A DNA stretch of 64,000 nt from Patescibacteria group bacterium UBA2023 (GTDB taxonomy: Bacteria; Patescibacteriota; Gracilibacteria; BD1-5; UBA2023), in NCBI GenBank assembly GCA_002335145.1, contig DDBV01000034.1:1-64000 (forward strand), given 5' to 3'. This document shows positions 38,405 through 46,151 of the stretch, piece by piece (the stretch's first letter is position 1; each line of letters begins with the position of its first letter). The notes below the pieces were generated by a model. It saw only the letters and a program-made list of their open reading frames with translations. It searched no databases and was not told where the DNA came from. Both the position numbers and the translations under genes were made by a program.

Positions 38405-39253
38405 TTATGGCAGGTAATAGACTCCGAGTGAGAACGTGAGCCACAGGATGCCGGCGACCGCGATACCGGTATCATGGAGTAGAAGTGATTCGGGCTCTTC
38501 ACCCCCACCGTGTGCCAAGACGAGGTGCGCGTACCGGAAGTATGAGTAGGTCACGAGAACGATGGAGTAGAAATACACCCCCTCGCGATCGACGGTGTAG
38601 AGCGAATATGCGAGGAGCGATGCCCCCATGGAAACCAAGAACATCATCCGGACAGTATCCTCTATGTACTCGGAGAGGACGGGTCGCTTGTCTAGGTTGG
38701 TCGATCGCAACTCAGCGAAACGCTTACCGCTCGCGAGAAATACCGCACCGAAGAACACGGTAATGAAGATCCATGCTGAAATCTCGACATGGATAATCAT
38801 GGCCCCGCCCAAGACTCGCAAGAAGTACATGAGCGCGACCGCGAGCACATCGAGGATGACCGCGTGCTTGGCTCAGGTGGAGTAGACGATATTCGCAATG
38901 AAATAGACCGAGAGCAGGGCGGAGAATTCGATGGGCAGAAACACACATGCCACGATCGACAACAGGAGCAATGCTCCAGCGAGCACGAGAGCCTGACGTG
39001 GTGAGACGGTGCCGGATGCGAGCGGACGAAATCGCTTCTTTGGGTGGAGGCGATCTTTCTCCCGGTCGAAGTAGTCGTTCATCACGTACACTGCGCTCGC
39101 GACGAGGCAGAATGCGATGAATCCCACACAGAGCAGGGCGAGTCACTCGATCGAGAAGATTTTTCCACTAAAGAATGCCGGAGCAAACAGGAGGAGGTTC
39201 TTGATCCAGTGATGCGGACGCGAGAGGCGCACGAGCGCGCGGATGAGGGGCAT
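38405..39253 (-). CDS. UbiA-family prenyltransferase, DPPR synthase-like
   Basis: The 282-residue membrane protein starts MPLIRALVRLSRPHHWIKN. It has the Asp-rich motif NDYFDREKDRLHPKKRFRP, including the RFRP signature that points to the decaprenyl-phosphate phosphoribosyltransferase branch, which makes the arabinose donor precursor in other bacteria. Eight or nine membrane helices follow. Two TGAs (39143, 38873) read as Gly. The second Asp motif lies near SGKRFAEL and is less clear. It would supply a polyprenyl-phosphate sugar for the downstream GT-C proteins (inference). Confidence 0.87.
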
Positions 39254-39263
39254 GAGTGAGAGA

Positions 39264-41024
39264 TTATCAGTCGAATGGGGTCGGAAGTGGGAGCGAGAGG
39301 AGTCGTTCTCGTGCCATGGGGCCGAGCTGCCTGAAGCCGGCGATACCAGTATGTCGCCTAATGAATTCAGCCAGCGCGTCACCGGTTAATTCGCTATACA
39401 CCCCATCAATCGTCCCCGTATACGTGCCAGCATCCCGCAGGATACCCTGGAGCTCACGGACGTCTGGTCCGGTGTTGCCGAATCAGAGCAATCTCGGGAA
39501 GCTATGCATGCTTCCGATTGTTGGGGGAGGAATCTCGCTTGTGGTCGTTAGCGTGTCCTGCGGAGTTGTTGTCTCTGCGAGATCGACCGTGGATTCCATG
39601 GTGTCTGGTAGAGCGGATTCCTGAGTGCTTCCGGTCGATGATTCGCCTATGTCCGGGAGGACTATCAGGTCTATCGGGGGCGGAGCCCATGTCGGTTGTT
39701 TTGTTGGGAGCTGCGAGATGAGGCGTGTTACGGCTGGTTCGAATCCTCGTTGTTGCATATCGCGACGGAAGTCCTCCATGGCGATACTCGCAGTATGCTG
39801 GTGTGAGAAGGTCATCCATATGAGGAGTCACGATCCGATCACGGACAGTATAAGGTCTGGCTTGAGCACTGGAGCGATCCATCCGAGGCCCCGTCGGCGC
39901 ATATCGCGAATGCCTGGTATATGTGGGAGACCCAATCGGCTCCCATGCGTGAGGAGGTGTACGCATGCGAGATATGACCCGATGGAGAGTGGCAATGTCC
40001 ACCATGCATGTTGATTGAGACTGAATCGCGCGAGAATGGCTCCGGCCGAAATAAACACGAGTATACACCCTGCGAAAATGACCCATATATGGCTTCGTCA
40101 TGACTCGTGCATATCGAATGGCCGGGAGAATCGCCCCTGTGAGGAAATGGCCGAAAGTCATCCAAGGATATAGACAAAGAGTACGAGTCATGCGAGTTCG
40201 GATATTTTTGTCGGATCGACATTGAGCAGGTAGAGTGCAAACCCGGCCGTAAGACAATAGTAGAGTTCCGCGCCGATCGCTATTCCCGTTCGTGCGATCG
40301 CGTCCAGGTATTTGCGTATGAATCGCTCCATTTTCTCCGCATACGAGAGTGAGTGTGCGGAGATGGAAAGGAGCAAGATACCGAAAACACTCTGCATTCA
40401 ATTCGAGAGATGGAACTCGAAAAGCATAGCTAGTCAGATAGCTACAAGTCATGTCCAGGCGATTCCGATCGAGAGAATTGATGGGAAGCGTCAGGAGTTC
40501 TTGAAACTCCATTGGCCGAGTCAGGGGAATTGGACAGATCAGGCGATCGTGTCAACAAGCAGACGAATGAGTCCTGTCACGGTCGCGATTTCTGCGAGGA
40601 TCAGGATTCCTCCTGCCGCAGCACGGCCAGTGTCTGAGAGAGCCGAGATAGGATAGAGTGCAACGAGGATGATGGCGGGCACGAAGAAGAACCTGGCATC
40701 GATGCGAAACGCAAACGAGAATGTAAGCAGGAATGCCATGACTCCCACAAACCATGATTGACCAAGAAAGAAAGACACAATAACGCCCGAAGCAGCCGCT
40801 GCAAAGTACCGGTATTTCGTTCGTTCTGAGAACATCCAGCTTTCAGAGGCCGCGTCTTTTGCTATTGCGGCAATGGCTGCCGTTGCAGGTGGCAGGAGCG
40901 CGAGCGAGAGCAGGATGAACGCGTCTGACTCAAATGGCTTACCAGAGACAAAATGACCGAACGCAAGGAGGACAAACGCGCTCGCAACACAAAGCCATAG
41001 GAATGGAAGGATAACGCTGAACAT
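39264..41024 (-). CDS. Polytopic membrane protein with a C-terminal peptidoglycan-binding domain, 586 aa
   Basis: Twelve TGA codons must read as Gly to give one 586-residue frame. Starting MFSVILPFLWLCVASAF, it has ten or more membrane helices in two blocks (about 1-180 and 210-400), then a Pro/Thr-rich linker (ESALPDTMESTVDLAETT). A C-terminal domain of about 70 residues follows (GNTGPDVRELQGILRDAGTY, then YTGTIDGVYSELTGDAL) that matches the PG_binding_1 type. The topology is like an O-antigen polymerase or ligase, but a wall-binding tail on such a protein is not one I know. The gene starts after a terminator (41039-41063) and heads the seven-gene operon. Confidence 0.72.
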
Positions 41025-41038
41025 TCGATTATAAAAAT

Positions 41039-41063
41039 AATCCGTACCGGAAGGGTACGGATT
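41039..41063 (-). terminator. Hairpin terminator of the fibre-like gene
   Basis: Stem AATCCGTACC/GGTACGGATT with a five-base loop, followed on the minus strand by ATTTTTAT, 36 bp after the stop at 41099. Confidence 0.8.
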
Positions 41064-41098
41064 TTGGAGATTTTTGCAACCCAAAGGGATTCTCGCTT

Positions 41099-42115
41099 TT
41101 ACTCAATCGAGAAGGTTTCGTTGCATCGTAGGTAGACCGTTGCTTCGTTTCCAGCGAAGTCCGCGAAACTTGAGCCGTTGTTGTATACCATCCGATCCGA
41201 AAATGCCTGCATCATACCCATGGTGTTGCCGAGTGTCGGGGTATAGAGGATCGCGAATTTCGTGATCGTATACGAATTGATTGCGACAGGGAGACTCACC
41301 CCGATCGTACCAGCCGCACCCGAGAGTGAGCGACCATTGGCATAGAAATCCACTCGGACGAACGAATCATGAATCTGGTATCTCGCTTCTTCGTATCCGC
41401 TCAGGATTGCTCCTCCGAGATCGAGTGCGGGCGAGTACGACAAGACTCTGGTGGTACGGATCGGTCGCTGCACGGTCGCAGATGACGAGAGAGTCCATGC
41501 GTACGTACCGGAGAGACTCGCGGAGAATCGTCCGACATTCTCTACTGGATCAGTGGTCGAGGGAGTGTTGGAGCATGCGAGATATTTTTCAGCGGTTGCA
41601 CCATCGCTCGCATGAGCACTATCCAGATAGTGGGGGAATCGCGACACTCCGAGGAAGAGTGTATCATCCGAGAATCGGTGTCCGATGTAGACGAAGTAGT
41701 CGATCTCATGATCGGCGAAGAGCGAGCTCCCAGCCTGCATATGGTTCGTACCACTATCGAGCGAGAGCGAGAGCGGTGCCACGATGCGCCGGGTTTTGTC
41801 TCCGATGCGGATAATGACCGACTCGGAGACAGACGGATCATTGCCCGAGAGTGTCTTGATGGCGACCGTGAGAGTGCCGCTCGCGACTGACGGAGTAATG
41901 ACGCCGCCGAGGAGATGTCCGGTCGGTGCGAGAGATGATTGCGCTGAGAGGTCTCCATAGAGCCCCACTCCCGAGGCGAAGTATGAGAGCTGTGTCCATT
42001 GACGCACCCCATCTCAGAGCTTCACGCGTCCGGTATCGGTTTCGAGTCCGAGCTCTCCGTTCGCGAGGATCGGGTTTTCGCTCGTCCACGCAGAGGAAGT
42101 TTGTTGCGTTGCCAT
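41099..42115 (-). CDS. Phage-fibre-like / receptor-binding protein, 338 aa
   Basis: The N-terminus MATQQTSSAWTSENPILANG with ELGLETDTGRVKLGDGVRQW and a TGA at 42016 (VKLGDG) matches the beta-helical head-binding repeat of phage tail-fibre and major tropism determinant proteins (NPxLxxGExGxETDTxxxKxGDG). The rest is beta-rich without a signal peptide. Single-gene surroundings and the phage-type domain suggest acquisition from a phage or a tail-like device, although bacterial structural proteins also carry this motif. No other phage gene is nearby. Confidence 0.65.
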
Positions 42116-42151
42116 GGCAATTTTGGATGAGAATATACGCCCGCGCACGCT

Positions 42152-42186
42152 AAAAAAAACGAAAGAGCGATGGATTCGTCTTTCGT
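42152..42186 (-). terminator. Hairpin terminator of the RfaE2-like gene
   Basis: ACGAAAGA pairs with TCTTTCGT (42159-42166 with 42179-42186) and is followed by a run of T on the minus strand, 20 bp after the stop. Confidence 0.75.
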
Positions 42187-42205
42187 ATTCGGACTCTTTG
42201 TCTGG

Positions 42206-42688
42206 TTATGCTTCCGCGCCGTACACCTCGCAGACCTTCTTCACGATTTGTGTCGTGGAATAGTCTCCCACGATCGGCACGGTCACCACTCGTCCGCCGT
42301 TCTCGCGCACCTCTCGTGCCCCGACAATAGTATCGGGATCGTAGTCTCCGCCCTTCAGCAAGACATCCGGCAGTATCGCCGCGATCGGCTCTATGGGGGT
42401 CTCGCCGTCGTAGAGATACACAATATCTACGTAGCGCAGGCTCGCTACCATCTCGGCACGAAACTTCTCACTATTAATGGGGCGACCTGGCTTGGTCGCC
42501 CAGTAGGGCGACGCATCCGAATTAATGCCGACCACAACGATGTCTCCGAGTGATTTTGCCACGCGAAACGTCTCGATGTGCCCGGGGTGCATGAGGTCGA
42601 AGCAGCCGTTCGTCCAGACGATCGTCTTGCCGTCGGCACGCAGGCGGGCTATCTCGGCGGCGAGGGAGGGGAGGGTGGAGAGGAGCAT
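42206..42688 (-). CDS. D-glycero-beta-D-manno-heptose 1-phosphate adenylyltransferase (RfaE2/HldE C-terminal type)
   Basis: The 160-residue protein is a stand-alone nucleotidyltransferase: TNGCFDLMHPGHIETF carries the HxGH site, then GINSDASPYWATKPGRPIN with the usual substrate loop, and STTQIVKKV near the end as in the second catalytic motif. Length matches single-domain RfaE2. It activates heptose 1-phosphate (or a similar sugar phosphate, or glycerol phosphate) as a nucleotide sugar, which fits the GT9 gene in the operon below. It lies 7 bp after the AT-rich gene and is probably read through from it. Confidence 0.9.
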   Translation of the reverse strand: MLLSTLPSLAAEIARLRADGKTIVWTNGCFDLMHPGHIETFRVAKSLGDIVVVGINSDASPYWATKPGRPINSEKFRAEMVASLRYVDIVYLYDGETPIEPIAAILPDVLLKGGDYDPDTIVGAREVRENGGRVVTVPIVGDYSTTQIVKKVCEVYGAEA

Positions 42689-42695
42689 GGGGGAG

Positions 42696-43646
42696 CTATG
42701 CTTTGTTACTAAGTAATTCAGCTAATGTCGGACGAGACGTTTCTACTAAATTCATTATTTCTTCGTATAAATCCGTTTGCGCATTATCTTTAAAGATTTC
42801 TTTAATCATAGATTTATGTGATTGATAAATATCCGCCTTACACCATTTAATAAACTCAATGTATTGAAGTTTTAATTTGTCGGGTTGTATTAGAAATGTT
42901 TTAGTTATGCGAGAAATAATATTTTTTCGCTCGGAGTCAAAGGTGTTTGTTTGAAAATCAATCTTCCCTATGACATCTTTCCATAAATTTTTATCTAAAA
43001 ATAGTTTTTCCGGGAAGTTTTCTAGTAACAAGAATAGATAGCGTCGACTATAGTCCCATTCTTTAGATATAGAGAATAATTTGCAGAGTTCTTCATAAAA
43101 TCGAAATCATATTTTTTTGGTTGTCAGATACGTATACGAATTTACAATCTCTTCCGGTTCAGCGGTTAATCGATCGATAGTATATGCTACTTCCGTTTCT
43201 TCTAACTTATGATAAAGTAGTTCTGGGTATTTTTCGATTTCTATCTGTAAAGATTCAATATATGCTTTTGTTTCTGAAATATCTCTACTTTTACTATCTA
43301 TGATTTTCAACATTTTAGTTACATACCAAGATACCAATCATCCTATCAAAACCAATATAAATCAGATCAATATTGAGAATGTAGATAACAGCACTCATTG
43401 TGCTGAAAAGCTATTATTTGCTATGGATGTTGTTGAGTCTACCGCTTGTTGGTACCCGTCATGAATTTTTTCTTCCAAATTTTTCTCCGCTTCCAAGAGT
43501 TTGTAACCGATTTCTTCGTTCACAATGTTTACCACTTCCTCTTTCGAGATACCCTTTTCCATAACTATATTCCCCGTCTCGGCATGAACATTTTTTACTG
43601 ATACAGATAATAAAAGAAGAACAATTGTGAGAACGATTCGTTTCAT
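42696..43646 (-). CDS. Unknown AT-rich membrane-anchored protein, 316 aa
   Basis: The gene is strikingly AT-rich compared with both neighbours and uses codons such as AAA, ATT and TTA heavily. It still uses TGA as Gly (SAQGVL, LIGFIL, IGGLVSW, KKIGFRF), so it comes from a code-25 organism. MKRIVLTIVLLLLSVSVKNVHA is a signal peptide or anchor, followed by an extracytoplasmic helix (about 25-80) and a membrane segment near 90-115. A helical charged cytoplasmic part contains KAYIESLQIEIEKYPELL. I recognise no family. Horizontal transfer or an unusual selection on composition is likely. Confidence 0.75.
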
Positions 43647-43701
43647 AAAATCTGACAAGATAGAAGAATCTTATTGTACTCGAAACAATCCTCGTACAAA
43701 A

Positions 43702-43721
43702 TAAAACCCCCTACAGGGGTT
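43702..43721 (-). terminator. Hairpin terminator of tRNA-Leu
   Basis: AACCCC pairs with GGGGTT around a short loop (43705-43721) with a T-rich tail (TTATTTT) on the minus strand, just after the tRNA 3' end. Confidence 0.7.
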
Positions 43722-43731
43722 GTATTCGTCT

Positions 43732-43814
43732 GGTGCCCGGAGCGGGACTCGAACCCGCACGCCTCTCGACAAGGGTTTTTGAGACCCTCGTGTCTACCAT
43801 TCCACCATCCGGGC
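43732..43814 (-). tRNA. tRNA-Leu(CAA)
   Basis: Reading the minus strand, the 83-base RNA starts GCCCGGATGGTGGAATGG with a D-arm and has an anticodon stem AGGGT/ACCCT with loop CTCAAAA (anticodon CAA). It also has the long variable arm of class II tRNAs, a GTTCGAGTCC T-loop and an encoded CCA end (43732-43734). It decodes UUG. Its promoter and terminator are both visible. Confidence 0.95.
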
Positions 43815-43823
43815 GTGGGCGCG

Positions 43824-43851
43824 ATTATATCCGAAGTCCGTCCGAAGGCAA
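43824..43851 (-). promoter_or_regulatory. Promoter of tRNA-Leu
   Basis: Minus-strand TTGCCT (43846-43851) and TATAAT (43824-43829), 16-bp spacer, ending 9 bp before the tRNA 5' end. Confidence 0.75.
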
Positions 43852-43859
43852 CCCTCGCG

Positions 43860-43887
43860 TTGCATTCCGGCGCGAATTGCGTACAAT
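43860..43887 (+). promoter_or_regulatory. Promoter of the uracil-DNA glycosylase gene
   Basis: TTGCAT (43860-43865) and TACAAT (43882-43887), 16-bp spacer. The ATG at 43894 falls where transcription should start, so the mRNA is probably leaderless. Confidence 0.6.
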
Positions 43888-43893
43888 TCCGCC

Positions 43894-44475
43894 ATGACCA
43901 ACGCCGATCTCGATACCCGTATCCGCGCCTGTGATCGTTGTCCACTGCGATCCGGCTGCCGTTCGCCCATCCCGGGCGATGGGCACTTTGGCTCGCGGAT
44001 TCTCTTCATTGGTGAGGCTCCGGGCAAGAACGAGGACATAGAGGGGGTGCCGTTCGTTGGGCGCAGTGGCAAGCTTCTCACCTCTATCCTCCAGGATCTC
44101 GGACTCGAGCGCGAGCGCGACTACTACATCACCAATATCGTGAAGTGTCGGCCGCCCGATAATCGTGATCCATCACCTGCGGAGATCGCTGCGTGTTCGG
44201 GGTACCTCGTAGAGCAGCTCGAGCTTATGCGCCCCGATGTGATCGTGACACTCGGACGATTCAGCTTCAATTTTCTCGTACCGAATCGGGGCATGACCCA
44301 GAGTCGTGGGCAGTGTTTCAGGATTCATGGTGTCGCCGACAGGCCCCTCTCGTTCGCGCCGGTCGTGCTCGCGTGCTACCATCCGGCTGTCGCCCTCTAC
44401 GACCCGAAGAAGCGCGGCATTATCACCGAGGACCTCAGCAAGCTTCCAGAGATTATCGCATCCGTTCAACTGTAG
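43894..44475 (+). CDS. Uracil-DNA glycosylase, family 4 (iron-sulfur)
   Basis: The enzyme removes uracil from DNA. The 193-residue protein has the family 4 features: CDRCPLRSGC and NIVKCRPPDNR with Cys residues for a 4Fe-4S cluster, IGEAPGKNEDIEGVPFVG (GEAPG motif) and ACYHPAVAL as the late His motif. It has no TGA. It opens a rightward run of four genes with gaps of 9, 11 and 1 bp, and its ATG lies at the likely transcription start. Confidence 0.94.
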   Translation: MTNADLDTRIRACDRCPLRSGCRSPIPGDGHFGSRILFIGEAPGKNEDIEGVPFVGRSGKLLTSILQDLGLERERDYYITNIVKCRPPDNRDPSPAEIAACSGYLVEQLELMRPDVIVTLGRFSFNFLVPNRGMTQSRGQCFRIHGVADRPLSFAPVVLACYHPAVALYDPKKRGIITEDLSKLPEIIASVQL

Positions 44476-44484
44476 TCCAGACTT

Positions 44485-44865
44485 ATGCGCGTTACTCCGT
44501 ATATTCTCCTGCTTCTCATTATCCATATTACGAGCGTTCTTTCCATGTATCTGCTCTACCGATTCATGGATATCGAGCGTGACATTGTACTGTCGGTCGG
44601 GAGCATGGGGATCTCGGCACTTCTCGCGGTCATGTCGCTCGTCGGGATTGTGCTCTACTTTATCAAGCGTATCTGGTATCGCGGAGAGGTATCGTTTGCC
44701 ACGCTCATGACGAGTGTTCGGCAGGGCACGCTCCTCGCGATCTTCTTACTTGCAATGATCGCATTTCATCGGTTCGGTATCATGCAGGTTTCCACGGTAG
44801 GACTCCTTGCATCCACGCTCATCTGTCTCGAGCTTCTCATTGGGAGCCTCGATACCAAACACTAA
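44485..44865 (+). CDS. Small membrane protein, 126 aa
   Basis: Three or four hydrophobic segments (about 5-25, 38-60, 76-93, 97-115) and little else: YILLLLIIHITSVLSMYLL, GISALLAVMSLVGIVLYFI. A basic loop (IKRIWYRGEV) lies between. I know no family. It lies between a DNA-repair gene and a nucleoside-kinase-like gene in one operon. No TGA. Confidence 0.7.
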   Translation: MRVTPYILLLLIIHITSVLSMYLLYRFMDIERDIVLSVGSMGISALLAVMSLVGIVLYFIKRIWYRGEVSFATLMTSVRQGTLLAIFLLAMIAFHRFGIMQVSTVGLLASTLICLELLIGSLDTKH

Positions 44866-44876
44866 TCCGGAGAACT

Positions 44877-45431
44877 ATGATCATTTCGCTCGCAGGACAC
44901 CAGGGGGCCGGAAAATCTACGGTCGGAAAAATGCTCGCCGATGCACTCGGATACTGCCGATATTCGACGGGTGATTTTTTTCGGGAGCTTGCCCGCGAGC
45001 GGGGTATGACCCTGCTCGAATTCAACCAATCCATAGAACATGATGGGGGTGAGACAGATCGGATTGTAGATGATCGCCAGCGAGCAATGGGGGAGAACGA
45101 AGATAATTTTATTATCGACGGACGACTCGCGTTTCATTTTATTCCCCACTCGTTCAAGATTTTTCTTTCTGTCAACGCACGCGTCGGAGTAGAGCGACTC
45201 TTTCATGATCGGGAAAATCTCACCCGTGCCGGCATCGACGAGCATGAGACGATCGAGGAGGCGATCCGTGATACCGAGGCGCGTCGCCTGAGCGAATCCA
45301 AGCGATACCTCGAGTATTACGGCATTGATAATCTCGATACGTCCCACTTCGATCTCGTGGTCGATACATCCCACAAGACACCCGAGGAGGTCTTCGCTGA
45401 GATTATGACAGCACTCCCGAAATCAGCATAA
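44877..45431 (+). CDS. Cytidylate-kinase-like P-loop protein
   Basis: The 184-residue protein has the P-loop GHQGAGKST at residues 7-15, STGDFFRELARERG (NMP-binding helix), FIIDGRLAFHFIP (the DGR motif of the cytidylate-kinase-like family) and a C-terminal helix. It resembles AAA_33/Cytidylate_kin2 proteins more than classical Cmk, so the substrate (CMP or other) is unproved. It ends in TAA one base before the next ATG. Confidence 0.85.
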   Translation: MIISLAGHQGAGKSTVGKMLADALGYCRYSTGDFFRELARERGMTLLEFNQSIEHDGGETDRIVDDRQRAMGENEDNFIIDGRLAFHFIPHSFKIFLSVNARVGVERLFHDRENLTRAGIDEHETIEEAIRDTEARRLSESKRYLEYYGIDNLDTSHFDLVVDTSHKTPEEVFAEIMTALPKSA

Positions 45432-45432
45432 T

Positions 45433-46146
45433 ATGCTCTTGAGAGAAGGATTTCTCGAAACCCGTATCGTTGGTAATCGTGAACTCGCATCCGGATATCT
45501 GGGTCTTTTCGTGCCACCACTTCGGATCACTCAATCTCTGGATGAGGCATGCCTCGGCAGTGAGATCGTCTTTGTGGTGGACGAGGATAGTATGACGCGA
45601 GAATACGTGGGTCTCGCGGAGCACCTGCGAGTCGACCGAGAGAGCCAGAGAATCTTTCTTCTCGATAATCATAATTACGCGCTGGCGTACTGGCTCGAAT
45701 CCGCGATAGATGGCATTATCCCAACGACCAGCAATTGTCTCGTGCACGTAGATCAGCATTCAGATCTGCGGCCCAATGATGCAATACTGCCGAGTGTTGC
45801 GGATCTCGATCATACATCCACGTTCGAGTTTGCGCATGCACGGTGCCAGGTGGGGAATTATATTGTTCCAGCGATCCGATCCTGATTCATTGGTGAGATG
45901 ACGCGAATCGAGTCCGAATTCGTACTGCGAGAGCATGACGAGAATTTCTCAGAATACTGTGACGGGGCGATCCTGAATATTGATCTCGATTTTTTTGCCC
46001 CAGAAATGTGAAACGAAAATACCGACCACATGATCGGTATTCTTCGTGCTGGCATGTCGACTGCGAGAGTCGTGACGATTGCCACGAGTCCGTACTTCCT
46101 CGATCAGACACTCGCGCTCTCGCTCGTTCGTCGACTTTTTGCGTAG
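45433..46146 (+). CDS. UPF0489 family protein
   Basis: Two TGAs (45883, 46009) extend the frame to a TAG at 46144. The 237-residue protein carries the UPF0489 hallmarks LVHVDQHSDL (residues 104-111) and ILNIDLDFFAPE, which look like a metal-binding arginase-type hydrolase core, plus TIATSPYFLDQ near the end. The function of the family is unknown. It overlaps none of its neighbours and converges on the protease gene with a 5-bp gap. Confidence 0.85.
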
Positions 46147-46151
46147 AGGGG

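Noticed and set aside
41028-41033. Minus-strand TATAAT as promoter of the 586-aa gene
   Set aside because: It ends only three bases before the ATG, so transcription would start inside the gene, and no -35 box is found at the right distance.
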